A DNA stretch of 25,732 bases from Bacillota bacterium (lineage in GTDB: Bacteria; Bacillota; Bacilli; Paenibacillales; Paenibacillaceae), in contig JAEZCJ010000081.1 of the NCBI GenBank assembly GCA_023433615.1, positions 1-25,732 of the forward strand, written 5' to 3'. Of this stretch, positions 7,164-15,079 are shown piece by piece. How positions within the stretch are numbered: the first letter of the stretch is position 1; every line of letters begins with the position of its first letter. The notes under the pieces were generated by a model. It was not told where the DNA came from. It saw nothing but the letters and a program-made list of their open reading frames with translations, and searched no databases. The translations under genes were made by a program, and so were the position numbers.

Positions 7164-7912
7164 AATCGAGTGCGGTTTTCCGCACTCGTTTCGCCATGCG
7201 GCGCCTCATCGGGCAATCGAGGGTTTTCGCACTCGTTTCGACCCGCGGCGCCTCATCCGGCGATCGAGGGCGGTTTTCCGCACTCGTTTCGCCATGCGGC
7301 GCCTCATCCAGCGATCGAGGGCGGTTTTCCGCACTCGTTCGGCCACTCAGCGCTGCATCCAACAATCGAGGGCGGTTTTCCGCACTCGTTTCGCCATGCG
7401 GCGCCTCATCCGACAATCGAGGGCGGTTTTCCGCACTCATTCCGCCATGCGGCGCCTCATCCGGCAATCGAGGGCGGTTTTCCGCACTCGTTTCGACCCG
7501 CGGCGCCTCATCCAGCGATCGAGGGCGGTTTTCCGCACTCGTCTCGACCCGCGACGCCTCATCCGGCAATCGAGGGCGGTTTTCCGCACTCGTTTCGCCC
7601 CGCGGCGCCTCATCTGGCAATCGAGGGCGGTTTTCCGCACTCGTTTCGCCCCACAGCGCCTCATCCGGCAATCGAGGGCGGTTTTCCGCACTCATTTCGC
7701 CCCACCACGCCTCATCCGGCAATCGAGTGCGGTTTTCCGCACTCGTTCCGCCCCGCGGCGCCTCATCCAGCGATCGAGGGCGGTTTTCCGCACTCGTTCC
7801 GCCCCGCGACGCCTCATCCGGCAATCGAGGGCGGTTTTCCGCACTCGTTCCGCCCCTCAGCGCCTCATCCGGCAATCGAGGGCGGTTTTCCGCACTCGTT
7901 CCGCCCCTCACC
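7164..7912. repeat. 15-copy 51-bp tandem repeat (minisatellite) between convergent genes
   Basis: The unit starts (A/G)ATCGAGGGCGGTTTTCC, continues GCACTCGTTTCG and ends GCGCCTCATCCGGC. Units start at 7164, 7215, 7262, 7313 and then every 51 bases to 7874. The second unit is 47 bases and the last is truncated. Each contains GCGGTTTTCCGC, a palindromic core that extends to a perfect 9-bp stem with a TTTT loop (CGAGTGCGG/CCGCACTCG) in units 1 and 12; other units have one G-A mismatch in it. Because 51 is divisible by three, several frames stay open, giving low-complexity peptides that are not real proteins. The array fills the gap between the convergent genes at 6456-7139 and 7992-9200. Confidence 0.95.
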
Positions 7913-7991
7913 ACCGCCGCCACACCGCCACCTACAACAAAGGGCCATGACGCGTCGCTCCAAGCGACGACCGCCACAGCCCTCTCCCCCT

Positions 7992-9200
7992 CTACTGCCC
8001 CTCGACCGGCTGCACCGGCACCCGCCGCGATGCCGCCGCCATCGCGCCGAGCAGCACGATCAGCATTGCCGCCGCGCCCGCGATCATCCACAGCGTGCCG
8101 ACCGCGCCGTAGTTGTCCATGAACCAGCCCGTCGCCTTCGGCAGCAGCGCGCCGCCCAATCCGCCCGCAGCGACCAGATAGCTCGTCGTCCGCTCCGTCA
8201 TGCCCGGCAGCTTGCCGTTCACGTACAGCAGCCCGATCGCGAACACGCCCGACCAGAACAAGCCGCTGAGTCCCGTCCAGATCAGCCCGGTCACCTCGTG
8301 CCCCGTCATCGCGAGCAGGGCGAGGAAGCCCGTACCGACGGCGGACGAGATCAGCAAGTACCGGAAGTACCCGCTCCACTCGGCCACGCGCCCGGAGAAT
8401 ATTCTCCCCACGACCATCATGCCCCAGAAAATGCTCAGCGCGGAAGCTGCCGCAGCCTCCTCCATGCCCATGCGCTCCTTCAGGATCGACGGCAGATAGT
8501 TGCTGAAGCTCATCTCCATCCCCACGTACAGCGCGAAGTACAACATGCCGATCACCAGCACCGGCAGCGACGCTCGCACATAGCGCGCCTTCGGCGGTGC
8601 GCCGCTCCCTGCCCTGCCCGCCGCGCGGGCGAGCGGATCGTAGGCCAGCATGTCGTCGACCTTGCCGAATGAGAGCGTCAGCCAGAGCAGCGTCGTAATG
8701 CCCGATACCGCCGTCACGACGGGAAAAGCCATCTGCCACACCTGGTTCGCGATCAGCACGCCCGCAATGGCGGGCATGGCGAGCGCGCCGAGGCCGAAGA
8801 ACGTCTCCAGACGCGTCATCGCCGAAGCCTTGCCCTCAACGACGAATTCGATAATGATGGCGCCGAGCACCGCTTCGGTTAACCCGAAGCCGAAGCCTGC
8901 GACCGGAGCGAAGCCGAGCATCCAGCCCCACGGCAGCAGCAGACTGTACGCCGCCTCAGCCGCCGTTAAGGTGCCCAGCGCCACAAGCAGCGTGCTGCGT
9001 CTGCCGAGCATCCGAATCATATAAGGCGTCGCCAGGACGCCGAACAAGAATCCGAGGAATTGATTCATAATCCACTGGCCGCCATCGCGGTAATCCAGTC
9101 CGTAGTGATCCAGCACGGGCTCCAGCACGGCACCCGCGACGACATGCGCCATGCCGATTACGAGGTAAGAGAGACAGCCTAGCCATATTAATTTCTTCAT
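7992..9200 (-). CDS. MFS transporter
   Basis: This is a 402-residue inner-membrane transporter of the major facilitator superfamily, with about twelve hydrophobic helices split by a cytoplasmic loop near residues 195-220 (AYDPLARAAGRAG). The start is the ATG at 9200, preceded by AAGGAG; an upstream in-frame extension lacks a site and is hydrophilic. The loop between helices 2 and 3 carries a basic GRRST motif. The protein begins MKKLIWLGCLSYLVIG with no signal peptide. No substrate can be assigned; the family includes sugar, drug and peptide exporters. It is monocistronic and divergent from the GNAT gene. Downstream lies the 51-bp array rather than an obvious terminator. Confidence 0.85.
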   Translation of the reverse strand: MKKLIWLGCLSYLVIGMAHVVAGAVLEPVLDHYGLDYRDGGQWIMNQFLGFLFGVLATPYMIRMLGRRSTLLVALGTLTAAEAAYSLLLPWGWMLGFAPVAGFGFGLTEAVLGAIIIEFVVEGKASAMTRLETFFGLGALAMPAIAGVLIANQVWQMAFPVVTAVSGITTLLWLTLSFGKVDDMLAYDPLARAAGRAGSGAPPKARYVRASLPVLVIGMLYFALYVGMEMSFSNYLPSILKERMGMEEAAAASALSIFWGMMVVGRIFSGRVAEWSGYFRYLLISSAVGTGFLALLAMTGHEVTGLIWTGLSGLFWSGVFAIGLLYVNGKLPGMTERTTSYLVAAGGLGGALLPKATGWFMDNYGAVGTLWMIAGAAAMLIVLLGAMAAASRRVPVQPVEGQ

Positions 9201-9301
9201 GAATGCTCCTTCAGTATGCCAACATCCGCTGATTGTGCCGAATCGGATGCGTGATGAACGCGATTTTACCCTAACCATCTTACCATGCGGCACCCATGAT
9301 T

Positions 9302-9310
9302 TGTTATAAT
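9302..9310 (+). promoter_or_regulatory. Extended -10 promoter for the GNAT gene
   Basis: TGTTATAAT contains a perfect TATAAT (9305-9310) with the TG extension. The -35 is weak (TTACCA at 9280-9285, 19-base spacer). It lies 48 bases before the ATG of the acetyltransferase. Confidence 0.55.
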
Positions 9311-9357
9311 GATTTCATCAATTTTGTGGAAGCGTGCTGGAGGGGGATGAAGCGTTA

Positions 9358-9876
9358 ATGGTGGATGTCTTTCGCGGCATGCATATCGTCCCCATGGAGA
9401 TCGCGCATGCCGTCGTATTATGCGAATGGCGCTATGAGGAGCCGTTCGATATCTTCAACTGGCCGGCTTGGGAGGACATGCTGGAGCGCAAGATCGAATT
9501 CGGCGATCCCGAGCTGCGCGAGCGGCAATTCGCGTCCATCATCAACAAAGCCGGCGAGTTGCTCGGATTCGCGCAGTTCTTCCCGCTGCTCGGCCTTACG
9601 CGGCTCGGCATCGGCATGCGACCCGACCTCTGCGGCCGCGGCGCTGGCGCTTCCTTCATCCGGCTGGTCGCGGAAGAAGCCGCTCGGCGAATGCCGGGCG
9701 ACGAGATCGACCTTGAGGTACTCACTTGGAATGAGCGCGCGATCCGCGCTTACCAGCGAGCCGGATTCGTAATCGACGATACCTACTGGCGGCCTACGCC
9801 TGTCGGGCCCGGCGAATTCTACTGCATGGTCTACCGTCCGCACGACAATAGCAACAGCAACAGTAGCAGCAGCTAG
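9358..9876 (+). CDS. GNAT family N-acetyltransferase
   Basis: This 172-residue enzyme would transfer an acetyl group from acetyl-CoA to an amine, whose identity is unknown. The ATG at 9358 is used; GGAGGGGG lies 11 or more bases upstream. A GTG 24 bases earlier is in frame but sits in front of that site. The acetyl-CoA binding motif A is seen around residues 84-98 (GIGMRPDLCGRGAG), followed by LEVLTWNERAIRAYQRAGF, the usual motif B with the conserved N, Y and AGF. The protein ends in a short Asn/Ser tail encoded by AAC/AGC repeats, which could vary in length. Its stop overlaps that of the convergent EAL gene. A TATAAT promoter precedes it. Confidence 0.85.
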   Translation: MVDVFRGMHIVPMEIAHAVVLCEWRYEEPFDIFNWPAWEDMLERKIEFGDPELRERQFASIINKAGELLGFAQFFPLLGLTRLGIGMRPDLCGRGAGASFIRLVAEEAARRMPGDEIDLEVLTWNERAIRAYQRAGFVIDDTYWRPTPVGPGEFYCMVYRPHDNSNSNSSSS

Positions 9877-11138
9877 CGCTCGATCCGCCCGTCCGCGATG
9901 TCCATGAACAGGATGCCCTTCTCGGACACCGCAGCGGACACGGTTCGGATCCACAGCCGCGAATCCAGATCGGCATAAGGCCGCGACACCGTCGCGCGCG
10001 ATGCTCCCCGCAGCTGCAGCAGATCCGATAGGAAGTAAGGGCGCCAACTCCAATTCGCGCCGCGGAATTCCGTCTCTCGGACCCATGTGCCGCCGCTGCA
10101 ATGATAGTTCGAGGACAGCTGCATCCCGTCCACCCGGCACAAGTACACGCGTATGCACGATTCCGGCATGAGGGGCAGGATGCGCTCGATCATCCCGTCA
10201 TAGCGGTCGGCGAATTCCGGCGACAGCTCGAACGCCGCCCCGAGACTGCCGCGCTCGAATGCGAAGCGGCCGGCATCCATGCTGGCCACGAGCTCATCCC
10301 CGAGGCTTCGCCAGTGCGCATCCGATGCGCGCACGATGCGCCGATGATCCTCCAGCCCCTGCTCGACCAAGGAAGAGAACGCATCCGGATGACGATACTC
10401 CGCCTCCGCCGGCGCGAACAAATAACCCTGCACATACCTCGCCCCGATCTCGATCGCCCGCAGCAAGTCATCCCGCGTCTCCACGCCCTCAATCAAGAGC
10501 GAGGCACCGATCTGCTCGGCCAATGTCGAGAACGAGCGAAGCACGCCCAGGTAACCGCTGTGGCTGGCGCTGCTCTTCATGATATGAATATCGACCTTCA
10601 ATAGGTCGGGTTGAATCTGGGCGATGCGATCCGCCGAGCTGAACCCGGTGCCGACATCGTCGATCGCGATGCGGCATCCCTTGCTGCGGTAGATCTCGAC
10701 AATGTCCCGGAACTCGCTCATCGAACCGACGTAAGCGTCCTCCGTGATCTCCAGCACGATCCGGCTGGGATCGATCCGATAATCCTCTAAGTAAGATAAG
10801 GTCGGCAGCTCGCCGGTCTGCGCATAGGCCTTCTGAATCCATGAGGGCTTCAAGTTCACGAACAGCATCGGCTGCTGCCCCGCCGTCCGGCTCAGCTTGT
10901 CGAACGCTTGCCGCCGAATGTGGCGGTCAATGCGCATCTGGTCTTCCACCGATACCCGGTCATCCGCGAAGAATGGCCCCAGGCTCTGCACGCCTTCCCG
11001 GCCCACGCTGCGTCCCAGCACCTCATAGCCTACGATCTGCCGCTTATCCAGCGCCAGGATCGGCTGGAAGTACGGCACGGCATCCTCCATCGACGGCACG
11101 GCTGCCGCCGGTCCTCCGGTCTCTTCATATCTTCCCAT
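9873..11138 (-). CDS. ykuI: EAL-domain protein of the YkuI type (c-di-GMP phosphodiesterase or sensor)
   Basis: The 421 residues contain an EAL domain (about 20-255) and a C-terminal PAS/Cache-like YkuI_C domain (about 270-415, WSWRPYFLSDLLQLRG). Residues needed for c-di-GMP hydrolysis are recognisable: E39 (EVLGR), N95 (NLKPSW), E130 (LEITED), D160 and D161 (DDVGTGFSS), K181 (LLKVD), E217 (EGVET) and Q237 (QGYLF). From memory, B. subtilis YkuI has DN where this protein has DD, so this copy may be the more active form. It is cytoplasmic. GAGGG lies 8 bases before the ATG, and a good promoter is at 11188-11216. Together with motAB and the PilZ gene it belongs to the c-di-GMP/motility set of the window. 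Confidence 0.85.
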   Translation of the reverse strand: MGRYEETGGPAAAVPSMEDAVPYFQPILALDKRQIVGYEVLGRSVGREGVQSLGPFFADDRVSVEDQMRIDRHIRRQAFDKLSRTAGQQPMLFVNLKPSWIQKAYAQTGELPTLSYLEDYRIDPSRIVLEITEDAYVGSMSEFRDIVEIYRSKGCRIAIDDVGTGFSSADRIAQIQPDLLKVDIHIMKSSASHSGYLGVLRSFSTLAEQIGASLLIEGVETRDDLLRAIEIGARYVQGYLFAPAEAEYRHPDAFSSLVEQGLEDHRRIVRASDAHWRSLGDELVASMDAGRFAFERGSLGAAFELSPEFADRYDGMIERILPLMPESCIRVYLCRVDGMQLSSNYHCSGGTWVRETEFRGANWSWRPYFLSDLLQLRGASRATVSRPYADLDSRLWIRTVSAAVSEKGILFMDIADGRIER

Positions 11139-11187
11139 CCATCGACCCTCATCTTCATGATGTAATATTACCTGACATATTACTATG

Positions 11188-11216
11188 ATTGTACGAGGGC
11201 AGAAGTAGAATGTAAA
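11188..11216 (-). promoter_or_regulatory. SigA-type promoter of the EAL gene
   Basis: On the minus strand TTTACA (11216-11211), a 17-base spacer and TACAAT (11193-11188). This gives a leader of roughly 45 bases before the ATG at 11138, so the EAL gene can be transcribed separately from the small gene upstream. Confidence 0.6.
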
Positions 11217-11239
11217 GCGCGTAATCGAGCTGGCTCCGC

Positions 11240-11539
11240 CTACACCAGCCTAACGATCCGAATCTCCTTGCCATCCACGGAAACTTCTATGACATGATGC
11301 TTCGGATGATAGACGACAACCCCGCCGCCGACCTCAATCGATGCCTGCTCACCCAAGCCATAGAACACGTCGTCAGCCAGCGCTTCGAGCACCTCATGCC
11401 GCTCCGCCTCGCCCAGCGCCTCCCATTCCTCGGCCGTCATATCGAAGAACGCGTAGCTGTCCGTAATGCCGGCTACCGCTTCCGTTAAGTCCTGCAGAAT
11501 ATCCTTATACTCCCTCGCATGCTTCACGCCCACGTGCAT
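11240..11539 (-). CDS. Small conserved-looking acidic protein (99 residues), function unknown
   Basis: The ATG at 11539 is chosen over an upstream in-frame ATG because a purine-rich GAGAGGCGG sits in front of it and a TATAAT (11578-11573 on the minus strand) lies 34 bases upstream. The product is soluble and acidic. The N-terminal half looks helical (REYKDILQDLTEAVAG, then AEEWEALGEAERHEVLEAL). The C-terminal half looks like a beta hairpin sheet (ASIEVGGGVVVYHP, HHVIEVSVDGKEIRIVRLV). No domain is recognised and no function is assigned. It lies upstream of the EAL gene on the same strand with a 101-base gap, and divergent from motA. Confidence 0.65.
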   Translation of the reverse strand: MHVGVKHAREYKDILQDLTEAVAGITDSYAFFDMTAEEWEALGEAERHEVLEALADDVFYGLGEQASIEVGGGVVVYHPKHHVIEVSVDGKEIRIVRLV

Positions 11540-11746
11540 TCCGCCTCTCTGCGCAGTCTTTTTCCCTTGTATATTATAGTACACGGACTGCCAATTCGCT
11601 CCACATATCAATCCTACTCTAATATTCTCCACTTTTTTGACGATAAATACTATAATAGTAATGTCGAAAATGTTCTGATTATGCAATTCGGTGACGGTTC
11701 GGCATAAGGTATCATGGAACTTACATATTTCGTTATGGGGTGTATT

Positions 11747-12547
11747 ATGGAGAAATCGACCATTATCGGCATTGTACTAGGACTCGTAGCAGTAATCGGA
11801 GGGATGTTCCTCAAACACGCACCATTGGCGCAATTGATCAACCCGGCAGCTTACGTCATTATTTTCGTCGGCACGGCCGCGTCCCTGTTCATCGGCTTCC
11901 CGATGTCCGAGATCAAGAAGTTCCCTACTTTGTTGAAAATCACATTCATCCAGCAGAAGCTGGTTAACCGCGATGAATTGATTCGCATGTTCATGGAATG
12001 GGCGACGATCACGCGCCGCGAGGGCCTGCTTGCGCTCGAGACCAAGGTTGACGAGATCGAGGATCCGTTCCTGCGTAACGGCATGCGGATGATCATCGAC
12101 GGCAATGACCAAGATTTTGTCCGCGACGTTCTGCTCGAAGAGATCTCCGCGACGGAAGAACGTCACAAGGCCGGCGCATTGATCTTCTCGCAAGCCGGCA
12201 TGTACGCGCCGACGCTCGGCGTACTCGGTGCCGTAATCGGCCTCATCGCCGCTCTTGCGGATATGAGCGACATGGGCGCGCTGGCGCACGCCATTGCCGC
12301 CGCGTTCATCGCAACCCTGCTCGGTATCTTCACGGGCTACGTGCTGTGGCATCCGATCGCCAATAAGCTGAAGCGGCTGTCCAAGGCCGAGTCGCAGATC
12401 CGCCTCATGATGGTAGAAGGACTGCTCTCGATTCAATCGGGCGTATCCACGATCGCGATCAGCCAGAAGCTGTCCGTCTTCTTGACGCCTACCGAGCGGA
12501 AGGCGATGTCCGAAACGGAGGGAATGGCCGTTGAACAAAAAGCATAA
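11747..12547 (+). CDS. motA: Flagellar motor stator protein MotA
   Basis: MotA is the inner-membrane stator subunit that, with MotB, converts proton flow into torque on the flagellar rotor. The 266 residues show four membrane segments (about 5-24, 32-52, 155-172, 184-203) and the long cytoplasmic loop between the second and third. The loop carries R90 and E98 (TRREGLLALE), matching the charged residues that contact FliG in E. coli MotA. The conserved prolines are present in YAPTLGVLG (P155) and WHPIANK (P203). The ATG at 11747 is preceded by GGGGTG; the frame opens earlier at 11714 without a better site. A TATAAT lies at 11651-11656. motB overlaps its 3' end, so the two are cotranscribed. Confidence 0.92.
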   Translation: MEKSTIIGIVLGLVAVIGGMFLKHAPLAQLINPAAYVIIFVGTAASLFIGFPMSEIKKFPTLLKITFIQQKLVNRDELIRMFMEWATITRREGLLALETKVDEIEDPFLRNGMRMIIDGNDQDFVRDVLLEEISATEERHKAGALIFSQAGMYAPTLGVLGAVIGLIAALADMSDMGALAHAIAAAFIATLLGIFTGYVLWHPIANKLKRLSKAESQIRLMMVEGLLSIQSGVSTIAISQKLSVFLTPTERKAMSETEGMAVEQKA

Positions 12548-13388
12548 GCACGAAGAACACGAGGAGCACGCAGACGAAACATGGCTGATCCCTTATGCGG
12601 ATCTGCTGACGCTGCTCCTGGCCTTGTTCATCGTCTTGTACGCGATGAGCTCGGTTGATGCCAAGAAATTCCAGGATATGAGCAAGGCCTTCAGCATCGC
12701 GTTCAACTCCGGCACCGGCGTATTGGAGCAGTCCGGCATCGTCACGAACGCGAATCAGATGCATGAGCAGGACAATACCCGCCGCAGCGCGGATGCGGAA
12801 GACAGCCTGAATCAGACGCACCAGTCGCAAGAAGCGCAGAAGCAGCAAGAACAGCTCAAGCAGCAGGAGCAACAGCAGTTGGAAGAGCTGAAGCGGAGCT
12901 TGGACGAATACATCCAGAACAATGGCCTAACTACGCAGCTCGAAACGAAGCTGAACCAGTCGGAGCTCATGATCACGATCAGCGACAATGCCCTGTTCTC
13001 CTCCGGGAGCGCGAGCATCACGGACAACGCCGAGAAGCTCGGCATCGCGATCGGCACGATGCTGAGTAAGTACCCCGGGTACGAGGTTACGGTTCACGGC
13101 CATACGGATAATCAGCCGATCAATACGTTCGAGTTCGCCTCGAACTATGAGCTCAGCGCGAAGCGCGCGATCAACTTCATGTCGATCCTGATCGAGAGCG
13201 GCAAGCTGGACCCTCGCCTGATCAGCCCTACGGGCTACGGCGAATACCGTCCGATCGCGGAGAACACGACGACTGCGGGCAGGGCCAAGAACCGCCGCGT
13301 CGAGGTCTCGATCATTCGTAAGTACGCCGACCCTGCCACAGCCGAGAGCGTAGCCGTCAATGCAGAAGCGCAAGCTGCCACGCAATAG
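12531..13388 (+). CDS. motB: Flagellar motor stator protein MotB
   Basis: MotB anchors the stator to peptidoglycan and carries the proton-binding aspartate. The TTG at 12531 is the start: GGAGG lies 9 bases before it and no ATG is nearby. The gene overlaps motA by 17 bases, which suggests translational coupling. The 285 residues contain a short charged N-terminus, one membrane helix (19-38, PYADLLTLLLALFIVLY) with the ion-binding D24, a Gln-rich coiled linker (about 95-130, EAQKQQEQLKQQEQQQLEEL) and a C-terminal OmpA-like peptidoglycan-binding domain (VHGHTDNQPIN, KNRRVEVSI). It resembles H+-coupled B. subtilis MotB more than Na+-coupled MotS. The Gln-rich linker is probably flexible in length. 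Confidence 0.93.
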   Translation: MNKKHKHEEHEEHADETWLIPYADLLTLLLALFIVLYAMSSVDAKKFQDMSKAFSIAFNSGTGVLEQSGIVTNANQMHEQDNTRRSADAEDSLNQTHQSQEAQKQQEQLKQQEQQQLEELKRSLDEYIQNNGLTTQLETKLNQSELMITISDNALFSSGSASITDNAEKLGIAIGTMLSKYPGYEVTVHGHTDNQPINTFEFASNYELSAKRAINFMSILIESGKLDPRLISPTGYGEYRPIAENTTTAGRAKNRRVEVSIIRKYADPATAESVAVNAEAQAATQ

Positions 13389-13419
13389 GCTTGCCACATC
13401 ACAATCAAGCACAAGCAGA

Positions 13420-13461
13420 AGCCCGTCAATCTATCCCGCAGATAGGTTGACGGGCTTTCTT
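13420..13461. terminator. Terminator between motB and rluF
   Basis: A 16-base arm (AGCCCGTCAATCTATC) pairs with GATAGGTTGACGGGCT with one G-T wobble around CCGCA, followed by TTCTT. It ends motAB transcription and may also protect against transcription from the convergent rluF operon. Confidence 0.85.
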
Positions 13462-13545
13462 ATAATACGAGTTCATAAGGGCCCGGTTGTCCGCTTCTGC
13501 CTCATGAATTACTTCGCGATCACAATTGGACTATTTGAACATTCT

Positions 13546-14247
13546 CTATACCGTTCTGTAGTTCAGGTCCGTGAACAGCTGTTGCTTCTCGGCATCGGTC
13601 AGATCCCGCCATTGCCCTGTCGGCAGCGTTCCGAGCTGGATGTTCATGATCCTCACACGCTGCAGCCGCCGTACGCTGTAGCCGAATGCAGAGCACATCC
13701 GCCGAATCTGCCGATTGCGCCCTTCCGTCAGCACGATCCGGAAGGACCTCTCCCTGATGCGCGTCACCTTGCACGGCAGCGTCATGCTGCCTAGGATGTG
13801 CACGCCGCTCGCCATGCCTTCCAAGAACTTCGGCGTGACAGGGCGATCCACCGTGACGATATATTCCTTCTCATGCTTGCCCTCGGAGCGCAGCACAGGA
13901 TTGACGATATCGCCGTCATTCGTCAGCAGGATCAAGCCTTCCGAATCCTTGTCGAGCCGCCCAATGGGAAAGATCCGTTCGTTATGCCCGACATAATCGA
14001 CGATATTGCCTTTCACATGCCGCTCCGTCGTACTCGTAATGCCTACCGGTTTATTCAACGCGATATACACGTGCTTCGTCTGCTCGCCGATCTGCCGGCC
14101 GTCGATGCGCACGTCATCGCCCGCTTCGGCCTGGCTGCCTAGCTCTGCGGTCGCTCCGTTAATGGTGACTCTCCCGCTCTCCACCAGCTTATCCGCTTCT
14201 CTGCGGGAACAATAGCCCGTCTCGCTAATGAACTTATTAATACGCAT
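13546..14247 (-). CDS. rluF: 23S rRNA pseudouridine synthase, RluF type
   Basis: The enzyme converts one uridine in 23S rRNA (U2604 for E. coli RluF) to pseudouridine. The 233 residues start with an S4 RNA-binding domain (1-60, MRINKFISETGYCSRREAD) and continue with the RsuA/RluB/E/F catalytic domain. The catalytic aspartate is D99 in FPIGRLDKDSEGLILLTNDG. NKPVGITST, DYVGHNERIFPIG and HEKEYIVTVD match RluF better than RluB or RsuA. The C-terminal extension of E. coli RluF is absent. The ATG at 14247 has GAGGTG 12 bases upstream. It is the last gene of a minus-strand operon with the NAD(P)-binding protein (11-base gap) and the histidine kinase. The subfamily call is less certain than the enzyme class. 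Confidence 0.87.
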   Translation of the reverse strand: MRINKFISETGYCSRREADKLVESGRVTINGATAELGSQAEAGDDVRIDGRQIGEQTKHVYIALNKPVGITSTTERHVKGNIVDYVGHNERIFPIGRLDKDSEGLILLTNDGDIVNPVLRSEGKHEKEYIVTVDRPVTPKFLEGMASGVHILGSMTLPCKVTRIRERSFRIVLTEGRNRQIRRMCSAFGYSVRRLQRVRIMNIQLGTLPTGQWRDLTDAEKQQLFTDLNYRTV

Positions 14248-14258
14248 ACCTTATCGTT

Positions 14259-15047
14259 TCACCTCGATATTTCCCGTGCAATAGAAGCAATCGCATCCGA
14301 CTCCAGAACGGTGACGCTGCTGCCGTGCGCATGCTTGGCCGTGACCCAGGATCCTTCTCGGCAGCCATCCTTCGCCTTCGCATGCGCCAGCCGGCCTGCT
14401 GCCGCCTCCGATGCCGCATAACGCATAGCGGCCGCAACCGCTTCGCCCGCGATCGGCTTGTATCGGCGCAGCGGGCCGGCGAAGAGGAAGCTCGCCCGAG
14501 CGCTTACCTTCGCGCTCCATTGCTCGCCTCTCCGATACTCCGTGCGCGCGCCTAGCAGCAGCGAGGGCCGCAGGAAGATCGTATGCGGCACCGACAAGGA
14601 CGACAGCTCCCGCTCCGCTTCGCCCTTCACGCGATTGTAGAAGAAGGACGAGCGCTCGGAAGCGCCCATCGCCGTGACGACCGCCAGCACTTGCGCACCG
14701 TGCCTCTCCGCCCATTGCCCGAGCGCCAACGGGTACGTCAGATCGACGCGGCGGAACGCCTCCCGCGTCTTCGCTTGCTTCATCGTCGTGCCGAGCGCGC
14801 AGAATACGCGGTCCGCGTTCACGCCTTGCAAGCTCTCCTCAAGCCGATCTAAACCCGCGCCGATCCAGCGCAGCTTATGCGTGCCTGCCGTCCGCAGGAG
14901 CGCTTCAGGAACCTCGGAGCGCGCGATGACGGTAACCGATATGCAAGCTTCGTCCGCGAGCAGCTGCGCCACGAGCGCGCTTCCTACCAGGCCGGTCGCC
15001 CCTGCAACCAAAGCCGCGTAGGGGATATCCGATTGCTTCGTTGCCAT
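14259..15047 (-). CDS. NAD(P)-binding Rossmann-fold protein, YraR/TIP30-like atypical SDR
   Basis: This 262-residue protein has an N-terminal dinucleotide-binding motif (GATGLVGSALVAQLL, residues 16-30), then FCALGTTMKQAKTREAFRRVDL, VTAMGA and SSFFYNRVKGE, where Y and K form the YxxxK pair of extended short-chain dehydrogenases. LRPSLLLGAR follows. This pattern fits the HTATIP2/TIP30 and bacterial YraR group, whose substrate is unknown. It is cytoplasmic. The ATG at 15047 is preceded by GGAAGGATG. It sits 32 bases after the kinase gene and 11 bases before rluF on the same strand, so the three are probably transcribed together. The operon does not reveal a shared function. Confidence 0.8.
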   Translation of the reverse strand: MATKQSDIPYAALVAGATGLVGSALVAQLLADEACISVTVIARSEVPEALLRTAGTHKLRWIGAGLDRLEESLQGVNADRVFCALGTTMKQAKTREAFRRVDLTYPLALGQWAERHGAQVLAVVTAMGASERSSFFYNRVKGEAERELSSLSVPHTIFLRPSLLLGARTEYRRGEQWSAKVSARASFLFAGPLRRYKPIAGEAVAAAMRYAASEAAAGRLAHAKAKDGCREGSWVTAKHAHGSSVTVLESDAIASIAREISR

Positions 15048-15079
15048 TATACCTGCATCCTTCCCTAATAGCTCGCCTG

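Noticed and set aside
7164..7912. CRISPR array
   Set aside because: Units are contiguous and similar along their whole length; there are no unique spacers and no cas genes.
7090..8739. Long open frames across the 51-bp array, on both strands (up to about 549 codons)
   Set aside because: The unit length is a multiple of three, so stop-free frames persist on both strands. They overlap the MFS gene and give low-complexity peptides, and unit 2 lacks four bases.
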